DNA of 64,000 bases from NCBI RefSeq assembly GCF_900215205.1, contig NZ_OBDY01000025.1:93786-157785 (forward strand), in the 5' to 3' direction. Origin of the DNA: Paractinoplanes atraurantiacus (lineage in GTDB: Bacteria; Actinomycetota; Actinomycetes; Mycobacteriales; Micromonosporaceae). The notes beneath the pieces were generated by a model. The model was not told where the DNA came from and searched no databases. It saw only the letters and a program-made list of their open reading frames with translations. The position numbers were made by a program, and so were the translations under genes. Below are positions 39,802 to 47,682 of the stretch, piece after piece (the stretch's first letter is position 1; the number at the start of each line of letters is the position of its first letter).

Positions 39802-40012
39802 GGCTCAGCTGTCGGACGACGCGGGGAACGATCCGGTGACGGCACGGGTGCGAGACACCCGGGCCGGGTTGGCGGCCCTCATCGCCGAGGCGGAGGAGGC
39901 TCGCAGGCAGCGCGCGGAGAGTACGTCGGAGGACGGCGGCTCGGCGGTCTGCGCCTGGAACCACTTCGAGAACATCCCGACGTTCTACAACTGGAACAAC
40001 CGGCCTCGGTGA
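39770..40012 (+). CDS. RiPP precursor peptide for the radical SAM maturase
   Basis: 80 residues from ATG 39770, with GGAGGGAG about 8 nt upstream inside the maturase gene; ATG 39782 is an alternative. Leader: an acidic, helical ~55 residues (A-L-I-A-E-A-E-E-A-R-R-Q). Core: CAWNHFENIPTFYNWNN followed by R-P-R. Aromatic-X-Asn/His triplets W-N-H, F-E-N, F-Y-N and W-N-N are exactly the three-residue motif that cyclophane-forming rSAM enzymes act on, so up to four rings are possible. It resembles the 'multiple cyclophane' precursors (AmcA-like) from actinobacteria; that name is from memory. Confidence 0.85.
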   Translation: MPEIMNPRLSEAQLSDDAGNDPVTARVRDTRAGLAALIAEAEEARRQRAESTSEDGGSAVCAWNHFENIPTFYNWNNRPR

Positions 40013-40023
40013 GGCCGTTCCTC

Positions 40024-40055
40024 AGCCCACGCGGGCTGGCACCCGCGTGGGCTCA
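40024..40055 (+). terminator. Terminator after the RiPP precursor
   Basis: AGCCCACGCGGG (40024-40035) pairs perfectly with CCCGCGTGGGCT (40042-40053); loop CTGGCA; weak T tail. Confidence 0.7.
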
Positions 40056-40091
40056 GTGTTGAACCGTAGGAATGTGACCACGACACACGGA

Positions 40092-40113
40092 AGCACGCGG
40101 TCAGCCGCGTGCT
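40092..40113. terminator. Second hairpin before the convergent DUF3073 gene
   Basis: AGCACGCGG-TCAG-CCGCGTGCT, a perfect 9-bp stem 19 bp past the DUF3073 stop on the reverse strand; likely its terminator. Confidence 0.55.
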
Positions 40114-40131
40114 CTGTGCAATACGGGTCAG

Positions 40132-40344
40132 TCAGCGCCTTGTAGGCGACCAGGTGTCCTGGTCGTCGTCAGCATCGTCCTCGTCATCATCGACGAACTC
40201 ATCGTTGTCGTCGTCGAAGTGACGGTCGGACTGGCGTGTTCCCGCCAGTTCGCGCTGCAAGGCGGTGAGGTCGGTGTTCGGGGAGTGGTATTTCAACTCC
40301 CGGGCCACCTTCGTCTGCTTGGCCTTAGCACGGCCGCGCCCCAT
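40132..40344 (-). CDS. DUF3073 family small protein
   Basis: 70 residues from ATG 40344. Begins M-G-R-G-R-A-K-A-K-Q-T-K-V-A-R-E-L-K-Y and continues S-P-N-T-D-L-T-A-L-Q-R-E-L, the invariant part of DUF3073, then ends in a long Asp/Glu-rich run. A widespread actinobacterial protein of unknown function; basic head plus acidic tail suggests nucleic-acid or chaperone-like contacts (inference). The 21 upstream in-frame residues are not part of the family. Confidence 0.93.
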   Translation of the reverse strand: MGRGRAKAKQTKVARELKYHSPNTDLTALQRELAGTRQSDRHFDDDNDEFVDDDEDDADDDQDTWSPTRR

Positions 40345-40560
40345 GGCTCGACCCCCTCGCACAGAATTCGGGGCAGCCCGAAGGCGGGCCCCGATGACGT
40401 CAGGCATCTCTCGTGGGTCTTACGGTACATGGACGATGCCTTGTTTGGCACCTCGGGTTGCCTGTGACACTGCCGCGCGTCGCGGTTTTCCGTCCCGGAA
40501 CGCGCGGCAGGCACGAAACCGCTCCCGTTTCGACCGGATCGCCCGGTCAGGAGCCGGGTT
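40345..40560. other. Upstream region of the DUF3073 gene, no further gene
   Basis: About 215 bp between the DUF3073 start and the dehydrogenase stop on the same strand. It holds short frames only; CCGCGCG-type palindromic sequence near 40470-40510 could be the dehydrogenase terminator. Confidence 0.4.
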
Positions 40561-41640
40561 CTAGCTCAGGTAGATGGACCGGAGCCGGCCGACCTCGGCC
40601 ATCCGCTGCTCGGCCAGCCGGTCGGCCGCGACCGCGGGCGAGACGCCCTCGGAGTCGGCCAGCTGCAGGATCCGGCGGGTCGTCTCGAAAATCCCCGTGG
40701 CGCGCAGCTTGGCCCGCTCGAAGTTGAAGCCCTCGATCTCGTCGGCCACCTGGATCACGCCGCCGGCGTTCACCAGGTAGTCGGGCGTGTAGAGGATGCC
40801 CCGTTCGGCAAGCGTCTTCTCGATGCCGGGGTGGGCCAGCTGGTTGTTGGCGCCGCCGGTGACGACCTTGGCCCGCAGCGCGGACACGGTGTCGTCGTCC
40901 AGGGCGCCGCCCAGCGCGCACGGGGCGTACACGTCGAGGTCGCTGGTGATCAGGGCCTGGGTGTCGGCCACGAGCTCGATCTGGGGATAGGTGGTGCGGG
41001 CCCAGCTCAGGGCGGCCTCGTTCACGTCGGTGGCGATGACCGCGGCGCCGTCCTCGATGAGGTGACCGGCCAGATATTTGCCGACCTTGCCGAGGCCGGC
41101 GATGCCGACCGTGCGCCCGGCCAGTGTGGGACGGCCCCACGCGTGCTCGGCCGCGGCCCGCATGCCCTGGAAGACGCCCCAGGCGGTGAGGATCGAGGAG
41201 TCGCCGGCGCCGCCGTGCTCCAGGCTGCGCCCGGTCACATATGTGGTCTCGCGGGCGATGACGTCCATGTCCGGCACGTAGGTGCCGACGTCGCAGGCCG
41301 TGTAGTAGCGGCCGTGCAGCGACTCGACGAAGCGCCCGTACGCCCGCAGGAGACCCTCGGACTTGGCGCGGGCCGGGTCGCCCCAGATGACCGCCTTGCC
41401 CCCGCCCAGGTCGAGACCGGCGAGAGCGTTCTTGTACGCCATACCGCGGGAGAGCTTCAACACGTCCGCGAGCGCGTCCGCCTCACTCTCGTACGGATAG
41501 AACCGGGTGCCACCGAGCGCCGGCCCGAGAGCCGTCGAGTAGATCCCGATGATCGCCTTGAGGCCGGTCTGCCTGTCCTGGCAGAAGACGACCTGTTCGT
41601 GACCGCTGGCGTCGGTGCCGTCGGTGTCGAACACGCCCAT
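40561..41640 (-). CDS. vdh: Branched-chain amino acid (valine/leucine) dehydrogenase
   Basis: 359 residues from ATG 41640 after AGGAG. Glu/Leu/Phe/Val dehydrogenase family: L-G-G-T-R near 42, Lys70 and Lys82 in the glycine-rich G-G-G-K-A-V-I, catalytic Asp in A-C-D-V-G-T, and NAD site G-I-A-G-L-G-K-V-G-K. Oxidatively deaminates valine, leucine or isoleucine to 2-oxo acids, feeding branched-chain acyl-CoA supply. The Streptomyces homologue is called valine dehydrogenase; substrate preference here is not determined. Confidence 0.92.
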   Translation of the reverse strand: MGVFDTDGTDASGHEQVVFCQDRQTGLKAIIGIYSTALGPALGGTRFYPYESEADALADVLKLSRGMAYKNALAGLDLGGGKAVIWGDPARAKSEGLLRAYGRFVESLHGRYYTACDVGTYVPDMDVIARETTYVTGRSLEHGGAGDSSILTAWGVFQGMRAAAEHAWGRPTLAGRTVGIAGLGKVGKYLAGHLIEDGAAVIATDVNEAALSWARTTYPQIELVADTQALITSDLDVYAPCALGGALDDDTVSALRAKVVTGGANNQLAHPGIEKTLAERGILYTPDYLVNAGGVIQVADEIEGFNFERAKLRATGIFETTRRILQLADSEGVSPAVAADRLAEQRMAEVGRLRSIYLS

Positions 41641-41794
41641 GGCTGTTCTCCTGATTCTTCTGTTGTGGCCCTCGTGGGACCGGGTGTCCCGGCGGGGGTG
41701 TGCCGGACATCTGCGAGCCTAATCGTGCCGCCCCCGTCGGGATTACGTCCGCGCGGGAAGTTCCGCTCGGCCGATTTCGTGAAAGACTCGCGCC

Positions 41795-42634
41795 GTGCCG
41801 TCACTGTTCGCGTCGTACCTACGGGTTTACGAGCCGCTGACCGCGTTCGATCGTGACCGTCAGGTTTTCTGGCGGCGCTATGCCCGGGAGGGCCGCGATC
41901 TGGGGCCGGTCGACGGTCCGGTCCGGCAGCGTACGGCGGTGCTCGAGGCGCTCGGTGCGGGCTGGACCAGGCTTCCCGACCTGCCCGACGAGGCGTACGT
42001 GCTGCAGTGGGGTGATTCCCTGCTGGTCTGCCCCTGGAACCTGCGCTTGCGGGTGGCCGAGGCCGCGCTGAACGCGCGCGACGGCGTGCCCAGCGTGCTG
42101 GCCGACGCCTTCGTGCCGCCGGTGCTGGCCGGGCAGGCCAAGGCCATCGTCGAGGACTGGCGCAGCGGGGCCAAGGTGCTGGAGCAGGGTGTGCCGCGCG
42201 TGCACGAGCAGATCGCCACCTGGGGTGTGCCGCTGCGCTGGTTCGCCTTCGTCGACCTGGAGGAGCGGGAGTTCTCGCTGACCCCCGAGGGGCGCACGCT
42301 GCGCTACCGCACGGAGATCTCGAAGGCCCGCCGGCGGGCCCACCGGGCCGTGGCGGTGCTGCGCAAGTCGCTGGGCGACGCGCCGATCACCGAGGCGGTC
42401 GAGGAGGGCACACGCTGGCTGGAGGAGTTCCACCCGCGCTCCATCGTCGAGCTCGACTACGGCGGCCTCGTCAACCTTCTCCCGGATGACGACCTCGCGG
42501 CGGACGATTCACCCGGACTGGTGGCAGCCGGACTTTCCGCCCTGTCCCGCGGCGACGCCGACGACGCCTCCGCGGTCTACGAGAAGCTCGTCGAGCGGTG
42601 GCGGGCCGTCCAGCTGCTCGAGCGCTGCAACTGA
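41795..42634 (+). CDS. Conserved actinobacterial hypothetical protein upstream of bldC
   Basis: 279 residues from GTG 41795. Soluble, rich in Arg, Glu and Leu, with a segment S-K-A-R-R-R-A-H-R-A-V-A-V-L-R-K and an acidic region near the C-terminus; begins S-L-F-A-S-Y-L-R-V-Y-E-P-L-T-A-F. Proteins of this type are common next to bldC in actinomycetes, but I know no function. No clear ribosome site before the start, so possibly leaderless. Confidence 0.8.
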   Translation: MPSLFASYLRVYEPLTAFDRDRQVFWRRYAREGRDLGPVDGPVRQRTAVLEALGAGWTRLPDLPDEAYVLQWGDSLLVCPWNLRLRVAEAALNARDGVPSVLADAFVPPVLAGQAKAIVEDWRSGAKVLEQGVPRVHEQIATWGVPLRWFAFVDLEEREFSLTPEGRTLRYRTEISKARRRAHRAVAVLRKSLGDAPITEAVEEGTRWLEEFHPRSIVELDYGGLVNLLPDDDLAADDSPGLVAAGLSALSRGDADDASAVYEKLVERWRAVQLLERCN

Positions 42635-42674
42635 GCTGCGGAAATAGGGACAGACCGGCGGGTTTTGGTGTCCA

Positions 42675-42688
42675 CGGGAGCGCTCCCG
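42675..42688. promoter_or_regulatory. CebR-like palindrome upstream of bldC
   Basis: CGGGAGCGCTCCCG, a perfect 14-bp palindrome. Its central 12 bases equal those of the Streptomyces CebR operator TGGGAGCGCTCCCA (LacI family, cello-oligosaccharide sensing). It lies 41 bp after a stop codon and 229 bp before bldC, the only gene it could control from upstream. Confidence 0.5.
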
Positions 42689-42916
42689 AAGTGAATACTC
42701 TTCGTAATCAGCGCTAGCCGAAGCGTGATAATCGGACTAAACGAGACACTATCTGGCGTAGAAAACACGCAAAAATCGGGCATGCTTCATCCGTCTATCT
42801 GGGGACGTTCGTCCGTTCGGCCCATGTCGGACATCGGGGACTAGCCGGACCATGAGAGACGCACCGGCCGGCGGGACCCCGGCCGATGTTCGTAGGTACC
42901 TGTGGAGGAGTGACCG

Positions 42917-43126
42917 ATGGCATCGCGTACGCACGATCCTGAGCCGCTACTAACGCCGGCAGAGGTGGCGTCGATGTTCCGTGTCGACCCGAAGACCGTC
43001 ACCCGGTGGGCGAAGGCCGGCAAGCTGAGTGCGATCCGCACTCTGGGCGGCCACCGTCGTTACCGGGAGTCGGAGGTTCGCGCCCTGCTGCAGGGGCAGA
43101 TTCCCACGCAGCGTCAGGGCGACTGA
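42917..43126 (+). CDS. bldC: Developmental transcriptional regulator BldC
   Basis: 69 residues from ATG 42917 after GTGGAGGAG. A single MerR-like winged helix: L-L-T-P-A-E-V-A-S-M-F-R-V-D-P-K-T-V-T-R-W-A-K-A-G-K and G-G-H-R-R-Y-R-E-S-E-V. BldC binds direct repeats cooperatively and holds back sporulation genes during vegetative growth in Streptomyces. The ~280-bp upstream region is long for so small a gene and AT-rich near 42720-42790, consistent with elaborate control. Confidence 0.96.
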   Translation: MASRTHDPEPLLTPAEVASMFRVDPKTVTRWAKAGKLSAIRTLGGHRRYRESEVRALLQGQIPTQRQGD

Positions 43127-43157
43127 ACCGACCTCAGTCGGTACGAAAGATCGTTGT

Positions 43158-43195
43158 AAGGGGCGACGTCGGGGAAGGCGATCGCCCCTTCTTCG
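43158..43195 (+). terminator. Intrinsic terminator after bldC
   Basis: AAGGGGCGA (43158-43166) pairs with TCGCCCCTT (43182-43190), followed by CTTCGTTTC. Confidence 0.75.
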
Positions 43196-43327
43196 TTTCT
43201 CGAGTTTCTTGATCAGCTTCTCTTGCTGGATGAAACGAGAGAGTACGTCTGCCGTGACGGCCCCGGCCGGACGTATTTCCCCCGAACCGAGTTGCCCCCG
43301 GGCGGATATGCGCCAAGGGTTGGCACC

Positions 43328-44104
43328 ATGGAACAACCACCGATCGGCGACGTCTTCGGCGAGATGATCCGGGACGCGTACGCGGTACACACCGGAGTCG
43401 GGCCCCGCCCCCTGGCCGGCGGCCGCGTGCCCCGCCCGGTGATCGAGGTGATCGAGCGCGACGACGGCCTCATCAACGGCGCCCCGGCCGATCACTATCT
43501 GGCCGAGCCCGCCGATTGGCAGCCGCACGACCACCGCGCCCTGCGACTCTGCCGCGGCCACGTTCTCGACATCGGGGTCGGAGCCGGCCGTACGGCGGTG
43601 GAGCTCCAGAAACGCGGCATGGCGGTGACCGGGCTGGACACCTCACCGGGCGCCATCGAGATCGCCCGCCGCCGGGGACTGCGCGACACCGTGCTCAACA
43701 CGGTCGACGCCTACGCCTCGGCCAGCGTCCGCTACGACACGTTCCTGCTGCTCGGCAACAACCTCGGCCTGCTCGAGGGTCCCGAACGCGCGCCGGTCTT
43801 CCTGGACGCGCTGGCCCGGCTGGCCAACCCCGGGGCGCGGCTCATCGCGCAGGGCACCGACCCGTACGGCACCACCGACCCGGTGCACGTCTCCTACCAC
43901 CGGCGGAACCGGGAGCGGGGGCGGCTCGGCGGCCAGTTGCGGCTCCGGCTGCGCTACCGGCTGCTGGCCACCGAGTGGTTCGACTATCTGAACTGCTCGG
44001 TCGAGGAGCTGGAGGCGCTCATCCAGGGCACGGCGTGGCGGCTGAAGGCGGTCGACGACGGCGACCGGCCCTACTACACCGCGGTCCTGGAGCTGGCCGG
44101 ATGA
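43328..44104 (+). CDS. SAM-dependent class I methyltransferase
   Basis: 258 residues from ATG 43328 (AAGGG upstream). Motif I is V-L-D-I-G-V-G-A-G-R-T-A, followed by G-L-D-T-S-P-G-A-I-E and later L-L-L-G-N-N-L-G-L-L, a common small-molecule methyltransferase pattern. Substrate unknown. It is translationally coupled (ATGA) to the RNA 2'-phosphotransferase, so an RNA or nucleotide substrate is possible, but that is inference. Confidence 0.85.
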   Translation: MEQPPIGDVFGEMIRDAYAVHTGVGPRPLAGGRVPRPVIEVIERDDGLINGAPADHYLAEPADWQPHDHRALRLCRGHVLDIGVGAGRTAVELQKRGMAVTGLDTSPGAIEIARRRGLRDTVLNTVDAYASASVRYDTFLLLGNNLGLLEGPERAPVFLDALARLANPGARLIAQGTDPYGTTDPVHVSYHRRNRERGRLGGQLRLRLRYRLLATEWFDYLNCSVEELEALIQGTAWRLKAVDDGDRPYYTAVLELAG

Positions 44105-44643
44105 GTATCAGTCGCCGCATCGCCTTTCTGCTGCGGCACCGGCCCGAGACGGCGGGCCTCACCCTGGACGCGAACGGCTGGGTGCCGGTCGGTGACCTGC
44201 TGGCGGCGCTGCCGATCGGCCGGGCCGAGCTGGACGAGATCGTCGCGAACGACGAGAAGTCCCGGTACGCGATCGAGCGCCGCGCCGACGGCTCGGAGTG
44301 GATCCGGGCCAACCAGGGGCACTCGCGCCGGGTCGCCGTCGACCTGGGGCTGGCGTCCGCGTCGCCGCCGGCGGTGCTGTTCCACGGCACACCCGGCCGC
44401 AACCGGGCGTCCATCCTGCGCGACGGGTTGCGCCCGGGCAGCCGTCATCACGTACACCTGTCCGTGGATGTGCCGACGGCGCTGGTCGTCGGCCGCCGGC
44501 GCTCGGCCGACGTGCTGGTCTTCCGGGTGGCCGCGGGCCCGATGGCCGCGGCCGGGCACGTCTTCCATCGCAGCGAGAACGGTGTCTGGCTGACCGATGC
44601 CGTGCCGCCGGAGTACCTCCTGCTAGAACCGACAAATCCGTAA
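44101..44643 (+). CDS. kptA: RNA 2'-phosphotransferase (Tpt1/KptA family)
   Basis: 180 residues from ATG 44101, overlapping the methyltransferase by 4 bp. Family landmarks: L-R-H-R-P near residue 12, G-W-V-P-V-G-D-L-L, the N-Q-G-H-S segment, L-F-H-G-T and H-V-H-L-S, corresponding to the Arg-His-Arg-Arg active-site set. Removes an internal RNA 2'-phosphate by transfer to NAD+, giving ADP-ribose 1'',2''-cyclic phosphate. Few bacteria have a known source of 2'-phosphate; this genome also carries Pnkp/Hen1 repair. Confidence 0.93.
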   Translation: MSISRRIAFLLRHRPETAGLTLDANGWVPVGDLLAALPIGRAELDEIVANDEKSRYAIERRADGSEWIRANQGHSRRVAVDLGLASASPPAVLFHGTPGRNRASILRDGLRPGSRHHVHLSVDVPTALVVGRRRSADVLVFRVAAGPMAAAGHVFHRSENGVWLTDAVPPEYLLLEPTNP

Positions 44644-44694
44644 TATCCCTGACTCCACAGTGGTCAACTCCTTACCGCCCGTTAGCGTTGGTCC

Positions 44695-45261
44695 ATGGGG
44701 AGGATCACCCGGCGTGAGCTGATCAATCTCGTCGGTGCCGTGGGGGTCGTCGCCACCCTCGGCGGGCTCGCCTACGGGCTGCCCGCCCTCGACCGGTCAC
44801 TGCCGTCACAGCGCGCGGTCAGCTCCGCCGAGCCGTACCAGGTCGGCGCCGGAGTCAGCGTGGTGCCGCCGCCGGGAGCCACGATCGACGTCACCGAGAC
44901 CAGGCCCGGCGAGAACGAGGGAACGGTCCTCTTCCGGCTCGGGCCGGTGCGATATGCGATCGCCGTACGGCCCTTCCGGGGCGATCTCGACGCCGCCGCC
45001 TCCGGCTTGCGTGAGCGGATCACCAACACCGCCGGTTACCAGGTGACCGGCGCTCAGCTCGCGGTCAGCACGGGCGGCGGGCTGGCCGGCGTCCAGGGTG
45101 GATATACGGCGCCCGGGCGCGGCGGGCGCTACGCCGTCTTCGTCGCCGACGGGCTCACCATCGAGGTCACCATCAGCGGGAACGACCTAGACCTCGGGCG
45201 CACGCTGCCGCAGATCGAGGCGAGCACGCGGACCCTGCGCCACGACGGGAAGGGCCGGTGA
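44695..45261 (+). CDS. Membrane-anchored hypothetical protein
   Basis: 188 residues from ATG 44695 (GGGGAGG overlaps the start region weakly). A twin-arginine-like T-R-R-E-L then a hydrophobic helix (L-V-G-A-V-G-V-V-A-T-L-G-G-L) make an N-terminal anchor; the rest is an extracytoplasmic beta-rich domain. No family recognised. It overlaps the PrsW-type protease by 4 bp (GTGA), so the two probably act together, perhaps as substrate or partner. Confidence 0.75.
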   Translation: MGRITRRELINLVGAVGVVATLGGLAYGLPALDRSLPSQRAVSSAEPYQVGAGVSVVPPPGATIDVTETRPGENEGTVLFRLGPVRYAIAVRPFRGDLDAAASGLRERITNTAGYQVTGAQLAVSTGGGLAGVQGGYTAPGRGGRYAVFVADGLTIEVTISGNDLDLGRTLPQIEASTRTLRHDGKGR

Positions 45262-46487
45262 CGGCTTCGATCGTGCGGCCGGCGAGCGGCCGGATCCGCC
45301 TGTCGGTGCCCGCCTTCGGGATCGTGCTGGTCCTGCTCGGTATCGGCACGGCGCGGATGACATCGCTGGCCGGGGAGTTCGTGACCGCGTACCCCAAAGC
45401 GACCTTGACCTCGGTGTTGCTCTTCGCTCTGCTGGCCGTGCCGTTCTGGCTCTTCGTGGCCGAGCTCGACTTCCTCGAGCGCGAGCCGGTCCGGCTGCGG
45501 CTGATCGCGTTCGCGTGGGGCGGTCTGGTCGCCACGACCGTGTCGATCCCGGGCGGCGCGGCGCTGGAGAACCTGATCGCGAAGCTCGGCTCGCCGCACC
45601 TCGCGGCCGACTGGGGAGCGGCGATCGCCGGCCCGACGGTCGAGGAGATCGCCAAGACTCTCGGCGTGGTGGCGATCGTGCTCATCGCCCGGTCCCAGGT
45701 CAACAGCGTGCTCGACGGCGTGGTCTACGGCGCGATGGTCGGACTCGGCTTTCAGATCGCCGAGGACATCGTCTTCGCGGTGGGCGCCGTCGCGCTGGCC
45801 GGGCAGGGTGATCAGATTCAGCCGGTGATCACGACGTTCCTGCTGCGCGGATTTCTCTCCGGCGTCTGGAGCCACACCCTCTTCGGCGCGCTGGCCGGGG
45901 CCGGTGTCGGCTATTTGGTCGTACGCCGTGACCCCGTTCGCGCCATTCTGGCCGTTCTCGGAGCCTGGGCCGCCCACGTGCTCTGGAATTCGCCTCTGCT
46001 CACCGACGGTCTCGGCAACGGAGTCCTGGCGTTGCTGGGCGTGATCCTGCTCAAGGGGCTGCCCCCACTGCTGCTGATTCTGCTGCTGGTGAGACGACTG
46101 CACGACCGCGAGGCCGACTACTACGCTTCGCGGCTCGCCACGCTGCGTGATCCCGAGCTGATCACCGCGGGCGAGCTCTTCGCTCTGCGGTCCGGCGCTC
46201 GACGAGCGGCGGCCCGCCGGCAGGCGCCAGGACAAGCCAAAGCCTCGGTACGCCGACTACAGCGCGCCCAGGCGCGGCTGGGTGTCGAGCTGAGCCGCGC
46301 CTCGACGACCGGAATCGGACACTGGTCCTCGGTGATCCGGTCGGAGCGGGCCGTGCTGAAAGGCCTGGGCCACCCGGAGGCGATCGCGGAACCCACGTCG
46401 TGGCGGCACACGGCGTCGACCGTGCTCACGACGGTGGTGGCGATCGCCGTCCTCTGGGTGGCCCTGTCCGCGCTGGGTGGGGCCTAG
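45258..46487 (+). CDS. PrsW-family intramembrane metalloprotease
   Basis: 409 residues from GTG 45258. About eight membrane helices. Protease motifs: G-P-T-V-E-E-I-A-K (EExxK), Q-I-A-E-D-I, S-H-T-L-F-G and A-A-H-V-L-W-N. In Bacillus PrsW cleaves the anti-sigma factor RsiW; targets here are unknown. The C-terminal ~120 residues form a charged cytoplasmic domain followed by one more helix. Its TAG overlaps the stop of the convergent gene (CTAG). Confidence 0.88.
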   Translation: MTASIVRPASGRIRLSVPAFGIVLVLLGIGTARMTSLAGEFVTAYPKATLTSVLLFALLAVPFWLFVAELDFLEREPVRLRLIAFAWGGLVATTVSIPGGAALENLIAKLGSPHLAADWGAAIAGPTVEEIAKTLGVVAIVLIARSQVNSVLDGVVYGAMVGLGFQIAEDIVFAVGAVALAGQGDQIQPVITTFLLRGFLSGVWSHTLFGALAGAGVGYLVVRRDPVRAILAVLGAWAAHVLWNSPLLTDGLGNGVLALLGVILLKGLPPLLLILLLVRRLHDREADYYASRLATLRDPELITAGELFALRSGARRAAARRQAPGQAKASVRRLQRAQARLGVELSRASTTGIGHWSSVIRSERAVLKGLGHPEAIAEPTSWRHTASTVLTTVVAIAVLWVALSALGGA

Positions 46488-46732
46488 GGAGTGGGCGGAA
46501 GGCCGCCGTCGCCGTCCACCACCACGTCGGGGGTGCCGTCCTCGTCCAGGTCGACCATGGTGATGTCGACCTTGCCGTCGCCGTCCGTGTCGAACTGGTA
46601 GAGATCGGGCTTGCCGTCGCCGTCGGTGTCGGACACCCACACGTCGGTCTTGCCGTCGCCGTTCGCGTCCTGCGCGATCAGGTCGACGCGGTCGGTGCCG
46701 CGCGTCTCGACGGTCTCCTGCGGCTCGGTCAT
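46484..46732 (-). CDS. Small protein of DxDxDG calcium-binding-like repeats
   Basis: 82 residues from ATG 46732 (GGGGAGAA upstream). The body is five D-x-N/D-x-D-G-x-x-D loops in ~55 residues, like EF-hand or thrombospondin type-3 calcium loops. No signal peptide and no helix pairs, so it would be a cytosolic or leaderless calcium-binding repeat protein. Metal binding is inferred from the pattern only. Confidence 0.7.
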   Translation of the reverse strand: MTEPQETVETRGTDRVDLIAQDANGDGKTDVWVSDTDGDGKPDLYQFDTDGDGKVDITMVDLDEDGTPDVVVDGDGGLPPTP

Positions 46733-46818
46733 GCGGTTCTCCCCTTGATTGGCTGCCAACGAGACTAGGGCTCACGTCACAGGTCCGCGAGCCCGGTCAC
46801 ACCGGTACCGTGGATCGA

Positions 46819-47241
46819 ATGGATATTGCTGCCGACAGCGTGCAGGACCTCCTCTCCGCCACCGGTGGCGGCGGGACCCTCGGCACGCGGATGGGCATCC
46901 AGCTCAGTGAGGCGTCGGCCGAGCGGGTCGTCGGCACCATGCCGGTCGAGGGCAACACCCAGCCGTACGGCCTGCTGCACGGCGGCGCCTCCTGCGTGCT
47001 GGCCGAGACGCTGGGCTCGGTGGGCGCGGTCATGCACGGCCAGAGCGTCGACCGGCCGTTCGCCGTGGGCGTCGACATCAACGCCACCCACCACAAGTCG
47101 GCCCGCTCGGGAGTCGTCACCGGCGTCGCCACGCCCGTGCATCGCGGCCGCACGATGGCGACGTACGAAATCGTCATCACCGACGAGAGCGGCGAGCGGG
47201 TCTGCACCGCCCGCATCACCTGCCTGCTGCGCGGAGCCTGA
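46819..47241 (+). CDS. PaaI-type hotdog thioesterase
   Basis: 140 residues. ATG 46819 sits 7 nt after TACCGT, fitting leaderless transcription; GTG 46810 would lie inside that hexamer. Signature Y-G-L-L-H-G-G-A-S-C-V-L-A-E with acidic residue, then G-V-D-I-N-A-T-H-H-K-S-A-R. Hydrolyses acyl- or hydroxyphenylacetyl-CoA thioesters in the cytosol. Confidence 0.92.
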   Translation: MDIAADSVQDLLSATGGGGTLGTRMGIQLSEASAERVVGTMPVEGNTQPYGLLHGGASCVLAETLGSVGAVMHGQSVDRPFAVGVDINATHHKSARSGVVTGVATPVHRGRTMATYEIVITDESGERVCTARITCLLRGA

Positions 47242-47292
47242 AATTTCTGTGTCAGCAGGCGAACCTTGACCGATCCACGTACCTTTTCTCAC

Positions 47293-47682
47293 GTGACCGA
47301 GGTTCCACAGCACGCCTTCGACGACGCGGCGCTCGTGCTCCAGCGTGCGCTGACCGGCGACAGTGATGCAGTGGTCGGCACGTTCGACGCCGTCGTCGAC
47401 CGCGACGGCATCGTCGGCGCCTACGACGTGGCGTGGTGCCTGGCCGCCACGATGGTCGGCCAGATCCCCTCCGGGGGCGCCTGGACGCTCGACTTCCCCG
47501 GCATCGACGACGCGCGGTACGACAAGCGCTGGGTGGCCCGCTTCGTCAGCGCCTACGTCAACGGCGACATCCCGACCGGCGAGGCCCTGTTCGGCGCGGC
47601 CATCGCCGACGGCCAGCTGCCCGACTGCCTGCTGGCCCTGGCCGGCTCGACGGTGGCCACGCTGCGCCACCGGGCCGCCTAA
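47293..47682 (+). CDS. Conserved hypothetical protein (129 aa)
   Basis: 129 residues if started at GTG 47293, 7 nt after TACCTT (leaderless fit); a TTG at 47266 would lengthen it by nine. Mostly helical: L-V-L-Q-R-A-L-T-G-D-S, A-W-C-L-A-A-T-M-V-G-Q, R-F-V-S-A-Y-V-N-G-D, L-L-A-L-A-G-S-T-V-A. Not a family I can name. Follows the thioesterase by 51 bp. Confidence 0.6.
   Translation: MTEVPQHAFDDAALVLQRALTGDSDAVVGTFDAVVDRDGIVGAYDVAWCLAATMVGQIPSGGAWTLDFPGIDDARYDKRWVARFVSAYVNGDIPTGEALFGAAIADGQLPDCLLALAGSTVATLRHRAA

Noticed and set aside
40513..40560. Extension of the dehydrogenase reading frame downstream
   Set aside because: Its stop codon at 40561-40563 is clear; what follows is only a shadow frame.
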